In this document: positions 1 to 5,760 of the stretch, piece after piece
Position numbering within the stretch: the stretch's first letter is position 1
How the letters are laid out: each line of letters starts with the position of its first letter
Assembly: GCA_026193755.1 (NCBI GenBank)
Contig: JAPHUI010000034.1
Coordinates: forward strand, 1-6,247
DNA length: 6,247 bases
From: Ignavibacteriaceae bacterium
Lineage (GTDB): Bacteria; Bacteroidota; Ignavibacteria; Ignavibacteriales; Ignavibacteriaceae
Direction of reading: 5' to 3'
Notes under the pieces: generated by a model
Told to the model about the DNA's origin: nothing
The model's input: the letters and a program-made list of their open reading frames with translations, nothing else
Database searches by the model: none
Program-made: the position numbers and the translations under genes

Positions 1-562
1 TCTTATTCGAAAGAGTTTTTAACTCTGATTCATTTGTCTGCAAAATGTCAATGCATTTTGCCCATTCACTAAAGTCTTTTATCGGCCTAAAAATTCTATT
101 CAGTTCTTTGTCGACACCTCTGCTTAATGTATGAACGTCAAAATAAATAATACCACTGTAATTTTTCCTTAGCTCTTTAAGCTGCGAGAGTGATAAATCG
201 TAACCTGTTATCATATTTATTAATATTCCGTTGAAACGGTCTAAATCTTTTTTGGGTAAAATAAGATTTTCAGCAATCTCGGAATAAGTTTCCTTTCGCT
301 CGCCGCTTTCACTTACTACCAATTCAACATTTGGAATTGAATTAACGGTATTAAGGAATTCTCTTTCAACCCGACCAAAAACATTCTTAAATAGTACAAT
401 ATTCTTGTCATCAACATTTGAGCATAAAAATATTTTATCCTCAGGTACTATCCAACTTAAAAGCGAAATTACAGTATAAAAAATACCACCGGGTTTTATT
501 GAAGTACGTCCTCTTTCAATGATTTTGTCAACTACAGAATGTCCGATTATAAGAAAATTCAT
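1..562 (-). CDS. PfkB/ribokinase-family carbohydrate or nucleoside kinase, N-terminal part (cut by window edge)
   Basis: An open frame starts at an ATG (562-560) and stays open for 187 codons to the left edge, so the C-terminal part is missing. The product resembles PfkB-family kinases, which phosphorylate sugars or nucleosides with ATP. It opens with a beta-strand and small-residue turn (NFLIIGHSVVD, residues 2-12). A KPGGIFYTV segment follows at 23-31, where the family carries its substrate-binding Gly-Gly. A YFDVHTLSRG strand lies at 140-149, and ILQTNESELK at 173-182 matches the family's 'N-x-x-E' region. The GAGD anion-hole and catalytic Asp motif would lie beyond the window, so activity and substrate cannot be judged. 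There is no signal peptide, so it is probably cytoplasmic. It is transcribed divergently from bshA, and a TATATTTG element sits 14 bases upstream of the start. Family placement is fairly safe; substrate is unknown. Confidence 0.78.
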   Translation of the reverse strand, partial: MNFLIIGHSVVDKIIERGRTSIKPGGIFYTVISLLSWIVPEDKIFLCSNVDDKNIVLFKNVFGRVEREFLNTVNSIPNVELVVSESGERKETYSEIAENLILPKKDLDRFNGILINMITGYDLSLSQLKELRKNYSGIIYFDVHTLSRGVDKELNRIFRPIKDFSEWAKCIDILQTNESELKTLSNK

Positions 563-576
563 TTTTATTTTTTTTG

Positions 577-608
577 CAAATATAGATTTAAGATTGCTTC
601 AATTGAAA
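577..608 (-). promoter_or_regulatory. Bacteroidota-type promoter candidate for the PfkB-like gene
   Basis: On the minus strand TATATTTG (584-577) matches the Bacteroidota sigma-A -7 consensus TAnnTTTG. Twenty bases upstream is TTTC (608-605), a one-mismatch version of the -33 TTTG box. The -7 element lies 14 bases before the ATG at 562, so the leader would be very short. The motif match is seen directly; promoter function is inferred. Confidence 0.45.
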
Positions 609-617
609 TAAATATGG

Positions 618-649
618 TTTCAAACTTGGTTAAATTAACTTTATATTTG
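618..649 (+). promoter_or_regulatory. Bacteroidota-type promoter candidate for the bshA operon
   Basis: TATATTTG (642-649) matches the -7 consensus TAnnTTTG. TTTC (618-621) lies exactly 20 bases upstream as a degenerate -33 box, the same layout as the opposing promoter. The start codon of bshA is 39 bases past the -7 element, leaving room for a leader of about 30 bases. An 11-base perfect palindrome (GTTAAATTAAC, 629-639) lies in the spacer and could be an operator, although in such AT-rich DNA it could also occur by chance. Confidence 0.45.
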
Positions 650-688
650 GTTACAATTGATGAGAATTAATACTTTAAGTTTTAAAGA

Positions 689-1813
689 ATGAAAATAGGA
701 ATTACTTGTTACCCTACATACGGGGGAAGCGGTGTTATAGCAACTGAGCTTGGAAAAGAATTAGCTATTCGTGGTCATGAAGTTCATTTCATTAGTTACG
801 CTCTTCCATTCAGATTATCTCATTACGTTGAAAATATTGTCTTCCACGAAGTTGAGATCAGCAATTATCCATTATTCGAATTTCCGTTGTACTCACTTTC
901 ACTTGCAAGCAAAATGGTAGAGGTAGCTGAATTTGAAAAATTGGATCTACTTCACGTTCATTATGCAATTCCACATGCAACAAGCGCTTACCTTGCCAAA
1001 GAGATGATGCGCAAAAACCGTGATTTGAAAATTTTCACAACATTACATGGAACAGATATAACGCTTGTCGGACTAGAGCCATCTTTCTTACCCCTGGTAA
1101 AATTCAGCATTGAGAAGAGTGATGGTGTCACGGCTGTATCACGTTTTCTTAAAGAAAAAACAATTACCAACTATTCCTGCGAAACAGAGATTCAGGTAAT
1201 TCCAAACTTTGTAGATACAGATTTATTTAAACCCCATGAAAACGGTGAATTCAGGAACGCTATTGCACCTCAAGGAGAAAAATTACTTGTCCATACTTCT
1301 AATTTCAGAACTGTAAAAAGAGTACCTGATACAATCAGAGTTTTTGAAAAAATCCAAAAGGAAATTCCATCTAAATTGATACTTGTTGGAGATGGTCCTG
1401 ACAGATCAGAATGTGAAAGAATTTGCAGACAGCTTGAGTTATGTGATAAAGTTAAGTTCCTGGGTAAACAGGATGGATTAGTTGAAATTTTATCGTCATC
1501 AGATCTATTTCTAATACCATCACAATCTGAAAGCTTTGGTCTAGCTGCCTTAGAAGCAATGGCATGCGGCTTGCCGGTAATCAGTTCAAGCGTCGGCGGG
1601 CTTCCTGAATTAGTAAAACACAATGAAACCGGTTTCATAGCCGAAATTGGCGATATTGACCGCATGGCAAAATATGCACTTGAACTGCTTACAAATGAAA
1701 AGAAATACAAACTCTTTTCTGAAAATTCGAGGCAAAGAGCAGTTAATAAATTTGATAAGTCCAAAGTGGTTCCACTTTACGAGGAATATTACGAACATAT
1801 ATTGAGAAGTTAG
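689..1813 (+). CDS. bshA: N-acetyl-alpha-D-glucosaminyl L-malate synthase BshA
   Basis: This is a retaining GT-B (GT4 family) glycosyltransferase. BshA transfers GlcNAc from UDP-GlcNAc to L-malate, the first committed step of bacillithiol synthesis in the cytosol. The 374-residue length is normal for BshA. The N-terminal Rossmann half starts with ITCYPTYGGSGVIATELG (5-22), whose GGSG loop is characteristic. It continues with HVHYAIPHA (89-97) and TLHGTDIT (118-125). The C-terminal half has SNFRTVKR (204-211), GDGP (234-237) and the donor-binding ESFGLAALEAMACGLPV (281-297), which contains the family's E-x7-E pair (E281, E289), followed by GGLPE (303-307). The HVHYAIPHA and SNFRxVKR signatures separate BshA from generic GT4 enzymes. 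The ATG at 689 is placed so that the GGSG loop has its usual position; only a weak purine-rich stretch precedes it. The deacetylase (bshB) and cysteine ligase (bshC) are not in this window. It is the first gene of a four-gene cluster. Confidence 0.95.
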   Translation: MKIGITCYPTYGGSGVIATELGKELAIRGHEVHFISYALPFRLSHYVENIVFHEVEISNYPLFEFPLYSLSLASKMVEVAEFEKLDLLHVHYAIPHATSAYLAKEMMRKNRDLKIFTTLHGTDITLVGLEPSFLPLVKFSIEKSDGVTAVSRFLKEKTITNYSCETEIQVIPNFVDTDLFKPHENGEFRNAIAPQGEKLLVHTSNFRTVKRVPDTIRVFEKIQKEIPSKLILVGDGPDRSECERICRQLELCDKVKFLGKQDGLVEILSSSDLFLIPSQSESFGLAALEAMACGLPVISSSVGGLPELVKHNETGFIAEIGDIDRMAKYALELLTNEKKYKLFSENSRQRAVNKFDKSKVVPLYEEYYEHILRS

Positions 1814-1815
1814 CG

Positions 1816-2235
1816 ATGATAATATATTGCACTGGCTCCAAAGGGGGAGATGCTGCCTATAAAAAACTCCACAAAGATATTATAGATTATACTGAAAGTT
1901 TGGGACATACAGTGCTGGCTGAATTAAGTAACAAGTTTAGCAGCACCATTCCACTTACCGAAAATCAGATATACAAGAGAAATCTTAAATGGATTGACGG
2001 AAGCAAAATTATATTGGCTGAGGTATCCGGATCAACTTTAGAAGTAGGTTTTGAAATAGCTTATGCCATATTAGAACGAAAAATTCCCGTACTCGCTCTA
2101 CTCATAGCAGATGTCCAAATTTCTAATATGCTTTCTGGTTGTGATTCAGCTCTGTTAACAATTCAAAAATATAATGATCCCGTTGAGATGAAAAGTATTA
2201 TAAAAACTTTTATAAACAAGATAGATAATTCTTGA
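1816..2235 (+). CDS. RCL/DNPH1-like nucleoside 2-deoxyribosyltransferase-family protein
   Basis: The 139-residue product aligns by eye with RCL/DNPH1, the deoxyribonucleoside 5'-monophosphate N-glycosidase that cleaves 5-hydroxymethyl-dUMP and keeps it out of DNA. Seen here are IIYCTGSKGG (2-11), matching the phosphate-loop region of RCL (VYFCGSIRGG) but one residue shorter, with Tyr4 and Ser8 kept. IYKRNLKWIDGSKIILAEV (52-70) matches the 'D-x-x-W...ADVVVAEV' block. STLEVGFEIAYA (73-84) contains Glu80, equivalent to the catalytic Glu93 of mammalian RCL. ISNMLSG (102-108) matches the 'LSAMIRG' segment. The position equivalent to RCL Asp69, a second active-site acid, is Asn56 here (codon 1981-1983), 24 residues before the Glu as in RCL, so activity or specificity may differ. 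The gene starts 2 bases after the bshA stop, with no strong ribosome site, which suggests coupling. Fold family is likely; exact reaction is uncertain. Confidence 0.8.
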   Translation: MIIYCTGSKGGDAAYKKLHKDIIDYTESLGHTVLAELSNKFSSTIPLTENQIYKRNLKWIDGSKIILAEVSGSTLEVGFEIAYAILERKIPVLALLIADVQISNMLSGCDSALLTIQKYNDPVEMKSIIKTFINKIDNS

Positions 2236-2660
2236 ACGAGAAAGATTTTATTTTTAGCAAAAGCAGAGAACTTCAACTAGCTGGAATAAAAATTTTTCCT
2301 ATCGATTTTATCAACTCAAAAAAAATTAATATAATTCAAGTACCTGAAAAAGAGTTAGTGCTTGGAAATGAATTCTTTGGATCATTTGAAGTTTCTACCA
2401 CAACAGGTGAATTTGTATTAACTTTTAATAATAAATTCGAAGCCAAATACATTGTTTATGCAAGCAAAAACAGAAAAGCTGAGATTAAAATCCCGGTAGA
2501 ATCAGACAGCATAAAATCTGCAGTTGAAAGCTATGAGATTTACCTGGATCAGCTACTACTGGAAATTAAGAAAGATTATTTGGCAAGATTCCAAAACGGA
2601 AAAAATATCACTTCTGTTTCAAATGAGATTTTTAGAAAGTTGAACCTGACAAGGCTATGA
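2232..2660 (+). CDS. Conserved-looking hypothetical protein, TTG start, coupled to both neighbours
   Basis: I do not recognise this 142-residue protein. The start is a TTG (2232-2234) that overlaps the TGA stop of the preceding gene as TTGA. No internal Met exists anywhere in the frame, so an ATG start is impossible, and the position suits translational coupling. The 3' end overlaps the next start as ATGA. Both tight junctions, and an open frame filling exactly the gap between two recognisable genes, argue that it is real. There is no signal peptide or membrane segment. The middle (about residues 46-90) is rich in alternating hydrophobic residues (EFFGSFEVSTTTGEFVLTF, KYIVYAS, AEIKIPV) and should be mainly beta. 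Residues 92-138 look helical and charged (SYEIYLDQLLLEIKKDYLARF). It ends in a basic RKLNLTRL tail. A small cytosolic alpha/beta protein is the most that can be said; a role connected with the downstream RNA methyltransferase or the upstream nucleotide hydrolase is speculation from position only. Confidence 0.72.
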   Translation: MNEKDFIFSKSRELQLAGIKIFPIDFINSKKINIIQVPEKELVLGNEFFGSFEVSTTTGEFVLTFNNKFEAKYIVYASKNRKAEIKIPVESDSIKSAVESYEIYLDQLLLEIKKDYLARFQNGKNITSVSNEIFRKLNLTRL

Positions 2661-4117
2661 AAAGACGATTTAGTGTTTCGGACAGAATTTATGAATACCT
2701 GGCCACAACTTTTGGAGATGAGGCAGCAGAAAATTATCTTGATTTTGTTGAAGAAGAACCTGCCAAATACATCAGAGTTAATGAAAGAAAAATTAGTCGT
2801 GAAATGCTTGCTGATCGGCTTTTTCAATCTTACGGAATTAAAACAGAGGAAATTCCTTATCCCTCAAATGCATTAAAAATAATCGCAGGTTTTGATTTTA
2901 TAGGCAGCACTCTTGAGATAGCTTTCGGTTTTTATTATATGCAGGGATTGACCTCAATGTTACCACCTCTCGTGCTCAATCCTTCATCAGAAGATTTGGT
3001 CCTCGATATGTGTTCAGCGCCCGGTTCAAAAACAACACAAATTGCTGAACTAATGGAAAACAAAGGGGTACTGGTAGTGAATGAATTGGAGATTGACCGA
3101 ATAAAAGCTTTAGTTTTTAATCTCGATAAAATGAATTTCCTTAACTATGGCGTCTTAAATTCCAGGGGTGAAGTACTAAGTAAATACTATAATTCTTACT
3201 TTGATAAAATTTTGGTTGACGCTCCTTGTAGTGGGCTTGGTATCATTCAAAAAAAGAGTGAGATAAATACGTGGTGGTCACTCGAACGAGTAAACCATCT
3301 AAGCGAATTACAGAACAAGCTTCTTGTTTCCGCAATTAAAATGTTAAAGGTTGGAGGTGAACTGGTTTATTCAACCTGCACACTTACACCGGAAGAAAAT
3401 GAAGTAATTATTAACAGGCTTCTTGAAAAGTATCCTGTTGATATTGAACCGGTAAACATACCGATAAAACATTCGAACGGATTAACCGAATACAAGGGTA
3501 CAAAGCTCGACGAAAGATTATCCTGTGCAATCCGGATTTTTCCCTGGGAAGTTGATTCGGATGGATTCTTTCTTGTAAAACTAAAAAAGACCGAAGAGAC
3601 ACATCCGACAGAACAATTAAAATGGAAGAAGCACTTTGTCATTACTATGCATAAGCACGATGATGAGGCAATCAATAAAAAACTTAATAAACTGGTAGAA
3701 GACTTTGGAATAGACAGGGAAGTTTTTTCAAATTATAAATTTCTTCTAAAGAGAAATGATATCTTATTTTCTTCAAAAGAATGGAATGATGAGAATCTCG
3801 GTTTATTTCACAGGGTTGGCTGCAAGTTTGGTACATTCGATAAAAATGGAAACATTGTATTTCATTCACTCGCGGCTCAGATTCTTCAGAATCATATTAC
3901 TAAAAACATCTATGATATACAGGATTTGAATGAGCTAAAGCTATATTTAATGGGCGCTTTGATTAGGAATAAAAATCTTAATCCCGGGCAGTACGTTGTC
4001 AGATTTAATAGAAATATACTGGGCACAGCAATAGTAACTAAGGATGGATTAAAAAGTAGATTTCCGCGATCAAGCAGGACACAAACAATCCGCATTAAGG
4101 GATTAAAGATTCAATAA
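2657..4117 (+). CDS. rsmF: RsmF-like (NOL1/NOP2/Sun family) rRNA cytosine-C5 methyltransferase
   Basis: This is an S-adenosylmethionine-dependent RNA m5C methyltransferase. In E. coli, RsmF methylates C1407 of 16S rRNA. The 486-residue length is close to RsmF (about 480) and longer than RsmB-type enzymes. Residues 1-110 form the N-terminal RNA-binding part, ending in YYMQGLTSMLPPLVL. The Rossmann domain follows with motif I DMCSAPGSKT (117-126). Motif IV is DAPCSG (188-193), where Cys191 releases the product. Motif VI is STCTLTPEENE (239-249), where Cys241 is the nucleophile. RIFPWEVDSDGFFLVKL (293-309) is the usual end of the catalytic core. Residues 320-486 make the RsmF-type C-terminal extension, including HRVGCKFGTF (385-394) and a PUA-like end with LGTAIVTKDGLKSRFPR (455-471). 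Both catalytic cysteines are present, so it should be active. The ATG overlaps the previous stop as ATGA. The exact target cytosine cannot be read from sequence. Confidence 0.9.
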   Translation: MKRRFSVSDRIYEYLATTFGDEAAENYLDFVEEEPAKYIRVNERKISREMLADRLFQSYGIKTEEIPYPSNALKIIAGFDFIGSTLEIAFGFYYMQGLTSMLPPLVLNPSSEDLVLDMCSAPGSKTTQIAELMENKGVLVVNELEIDRIKALVFNLDKMNFLNYGVLNSRGEVLSKYYNSYFDKILVDAPCSGLGIIQKKSEINTWWSLERVNHLSELQNKLLVSAIKMLKVGGELVYSTCTLTPEENEVIINRLLEKYPVDIEPVNIPIKHSNGLTEYKGTKLDERLSCAIRIFPWEVDSDGFFLVKLKKTEETHPTEQLKWKKHFVITMHKHDDEAINKKLNKLVEDFGIDREVFSNYKFLLKRNDILFSSKEWNDENLGLFHRVGCKFGTFDKNGNIVFHSLAAQILQNHITKNIYDIQDLNELKLYLMGALIRNKNLNPGQYVVRFNRNILGTAIVTKDGLKSRFPRSSRTQTIRIKGLKIQ

Positions 4118-4153
4118 AAAAATTATCTGAATACTGTTAATCCCCTTAGTATT
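4116..4153 (-). terminator. Weak intrinsic-terminator candidate for the small minus-strand gene
   Basis: Read on the minus strand, a 6-bp inverted repeat (AATACT at 4153-4148, AGTATT at 4135-4130) with a 12-base loop is followed 7 bases later by a run of seven T (4122-4116), just inside the 3' end of the convergent rsmF-like gene. The stem has only one G-C pair, so it is weak. It could help separate the two converging transcripts. Confidence 0.2.
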
Positions 4154-4175
4154 ATTTGAAATAGAAAGGAAGCTA

Positions 4176-4508
4176 TTAATAGTATTCCTTGATAGCACCG
4201 GCAATACTGGTCTGCTTCTCCAGCTCAACCATACTTTTATGGTTTTTCAATCCTTTGAGACATTCCATTTTCTCCAGAACACCAAATCCTTCAAAAAAAG
4301 CTTTCTTCTCGTCAGAGTTTTTAACGATAAACGGAAGATCTTTTAAAGGTTTCGGTGCGCCTTCAGAAATCGGAACTATCTTAACGATCTTGTCCCTATG
4401 ACCAAGTACCTGGTTCACAGAAACACTTATTAAATAAGTATAAAGTGTATTAGGTACACCGTAAGTATTTATACCTTCCCCCCAGAAAGTCACTGTTGCA
4501 AATGCCAT
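4176..4508 (-). CDS. Small hypothetical protein, possibly exported or truncated
   Basis: A 110-residue frame from an ATG at 4508-4506 to a TAA at 4178-4176, with a GGTGG ribosome-site-like stretch 6 bases upstream of the ATG. An in-frame TTG at 4514 is an alternative start. I do not recognise the family. The composition looks protein-like: a hydrophobic start (MAFATVTFWGEG), a middle with IVKIVPISEGAPKPLKDLPF, and a charged helical C-terminus (KKAFFEGFGVLEKMECLKG, then MVELEKQTS). The overlapping plus-strand frame is Ser/Phe-rich and reads like a shadow. Oddly, the frame stays open a further 10-12 codons upstream of the ATG and reads KIWWLFMAFATVTFWG, which resembles a signal peptide, but offers no ATG or GTG there. 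A start-site lesion or a truncated gene is therefore possible. It is convergent with the rsmF-like gene. Existence is moderately supported; function is unknown. Confidence 0.5.
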   Translation of the reverse strand: MAFATVTFWGEGINTYGVPNTLYTYLISVSVNQVLGHRDKIVKIVPISEGAPKPLKDLPFIVKNSDEKKAFFEGFGVLEKMECLKGLKNHKSMVELEKQTSIAGAIKEYY

Positions 4509-4614
4509 AAACAACCACCATATTTTTGAATTTTGTAAAAAATTTGATTGAAGGTACGCTCAATAGTTTAGAACCTTCATAAAGACTCAACCATAACCAT
4601 TTAAGAAAACGCAA

Positions 4615-4634
4615 GAATAATACCATCATTATTC
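4615..4634. repeat. 7-bp perfect inverted repeat (stem-loop candidate)
   Basis: GAATAAT (4615-4621) and ATTATTC (4628-4634) are exact reverse complements around a 6-base loop. The stem is almost all A-T, so RNA stability is low. It may instead be a protein-binding palindrome upstream of the small minus-strand gene, or chance in AT-rich DNA. Confidence 0.3.
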
Positions 4635-4709
4635 ACGATTATAATAAATGAAAAAGACTTTAGTTGGTACTGTCATGCCGACATTTTTTTAGATATGGCG
4701 TCATTGATG

Positions 4710-4741
4710 ACTTAGAGCGCTATAAGTAGCGGAAAGTTTTT
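4710..4741 (+). terminator. Hairpin followed by T-run (intrinsic terminator candidate)
   Basis: CGCTA (4718-4722) and TAGCG (4727-4731) form a perfect 5-bp stem on a 4-base TAAG loop. ACTT (4710-4713) and AAGT (4734-4737) can add a lower stem across an internal loop, and five T follow (4737-4741). In plus orientation this has the shape of a Rho-independent terminator, although the nearest plus-strand gene ends about 600 bases earlier. In minus orientation it lies about 35 bases after the hydrolase stop but lacks a following T-run. Confidence 0.3.
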
Positions 4742-4765
4742 AATTAAAAAGATTATAAAATTTTA

Positions 4766-5716
4766 TCAGTGCTGGAAAATATTTTTTATCCACCTGAAGA
4801 AATTGAACCTTTGCGATGTTAAGAATGAATTTAAAACATCGGAGAACTCATGTGTTCTTAAGTAACCGTAGGACTTATGGGGGTTTCCGGTCTCGGAGAT
4901 TTTGTAATTATTATGAACGAGAATATCATTAACTCTAATCTTTCTGGAATTCTCTTTATAAATTTTACTCAAGTTATGATTTATTGCAACCTGGTCTTCT
5001 TTATCAGCAAAGTTATACCAGCCGATTCTAATATTCTCGGGGACCATAAATACCTCACCTTTTCTAGTTAGCGATTCATCCTTAATTTTTTTAATTACAT
5101 ATTCCTGTCCTAAAGGAGAACCAATTGTTACCAGAATTTCAATCTTAATTTTAGGTAAGTAATACTTTAAAGCATCGTATGCAATTATCGATCCCATTGA
5201 ATGCGCTATCAGAAATATTCTTTCTTTCCCGTGCTTTTTAAGTGTCTCAATCAAGCGTTCAATAATTACTTGTCGCACCAGTTTTTGGTTACCATTTTCC
5301 AAAGTGAAGGAAGGTGAATAATACACTTCAAGATCTCTCAAATGACGGTGAATAAATAATTCCGTCAGTGATGGAATGTTCAATGAGAGAACGCCATTAA
5401 CTAAAATTTTTTTTGAGTATTTCTCCAGATATTCAACAGCTTTTTTTCTGAAGCTCATTTCTCCACGATCAGGTTGAGCTTCTTCGGGTTTGAACGGTTC
5501 ACTAATATAAAATTCACTTTCAGAATTTGTTTCATTCGGATCTAAAGGTTTTTTGTGAAGAATATCGGCCCAGTAAACCAGTTCAAAATCAAAATCTTTA
5601 ATTGAGTAATTACTTTTTTTAAGTCCCTCTAAAATTGCTTTCTTCCACCACTCTGAAAGTAATCCCCTGGGTGGTTTGTTGCCAAGTCCATGAATTCCTA
5701 TAACTACTTTTGACAA
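4766..5716 (-). CDS. Alpha/beta-hydrolase-fold protein (lipase/esterase-like), TTG start
   Basis: This 316-residue serine hydrolase-like protein has the standard alpha/beta-hydrolase elements in order. The oxyanion-hole motif is GIHGLGN (7-13), directly after the first strand. The nucleophile elbow is LIAHSMGS (169-176) with Ser173, using Ala in place of the usual first Gly. TIGSPLG (197-203) follows the next strand. The acid is probably Asp238 in NFADKEDQV (235-243), and the base is probably His280 in NPHKSYGYL (278-286). There is no signal peptide, so it is likely cytoplasmic. The last 16 residues (SQRFNFFRWIKNIFQH) are basic and aromatic and could form an amphipathic membrane-touching helix. 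The start is a TTG at 5716-5714. An in-frame TAA (5728-5726) closes the frame just upstream, and the first internal Met is residue 87, so the TTG is required. The substrate cannot be told. The gene lies 44 bases after the T9SS-protein gene and may share its transcript. Confidence 0.85.
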   Translation of the reverse strand: MSKVVIGIHGLGNKPPRGLLSEWWKKAILEGLKKSNYSIKDFDFELVYWADILHKKPLDPNETNSESEFYISEPFKPEEAQPDRGEMSFRKKAVEYLEKYSKKILVNGVLSLNIPSLTELFIHRHLRDLEVYYSPSFTLENGNQKLVRQVIIERLIETLKKHGKERIFLIAHSMGSIIAYDALKYYLPKIKIEILVTIGSPLGQEYVIKKIKDESLTRKGEVFMVPENIRIGWYNFADKEDQVAINHNLSKIYKENSRKIRVNDILVHNNYKISETGNPHKSYGYLRTHEFSDVLNSFLTSQRFNFFRWIKNIFQH

Positions 5717-5727
5717 AGCTTTCCTTT
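5714..5727 (-). promoter_or_regulatory. Shine-Dalgarno site fixing the TTG start of the hydrolase
   Basis: On the minus strand AAAGGA (5727-5722) stands 5 bases before the TTG at 5716-5714. It is the clearest ribosome-binding site in the window. Together with the in-frame TAA overlapping it (5728-5726), it fixes the TTG as the start. Confidence 0.6.
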
Positions 5728-5760
5728 AATATTTCAATTTAAATAATTTTATTCGAAGTT

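Larger units (their letters stand above)
4509..4765. other. Gene-poor AT-rich intergenic stretch with two small hairpins
   Basis: No credible coding frame is present. A 14-codon frame (4648-4692, plus) is too short and has no ribosome site. The stretch holds an inverted repeat at 4615-4634, a hairpin with T-run at 4710-4741, and a 12-base perfect palindrome ATAAAATTTTAT (4755-4766) touching the stop codon of the hydrolase gene. No TAnnTTTG promoter was found for the small minus-strand gene that follows. I see no tRNA or recognisable riboswitch. Confidence 0.5.

Noticed and set aside
1270..1764. Long minus-strand open frame (164 codons) opposite bshA
   Set aside because: It lies wholly inside the well-supported bshA gene, and its product is Ser-rich with no motif, typical of an antisense shadow.
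2657..4117. Could the methyltransferase next to bshA be the bacillithiol N-methyltransferase known from Chlorobi?
   Set aside because: It has both catalytic cysteines (DAPCSG and STCT) and the C-terminal extension of RsmF-type RNA m5C methyltransferases, so an amine N-methyltransferase role is not supported.
4189..4401. Plus-strand 70-codon frame opposite the small hypothetical gene
   Set aside because: Ser/Phe/Leu-rich shadow composition and no ribosome site; the opposite strand has a more protein-like composition and a better start.
4648..4692. 14-codon plus-strand frame beginning MKKTLVGTV
   Set aside because: Too short, no ribosome site and no coding evidence beyond an ATG.
4755..4766. 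12-base palindrome ATAAAATTTTAT
   Set aside because: Purely A-T and expected by chance in this composition; there is no T-run or G-C stem to make it a terminator.
4877..5071. Plus-strand 64-codon frame inside the hydrolase gene
   Set aside because: Fully opposite a gene with a complete set of alpha/beta-hydrolase motifs.
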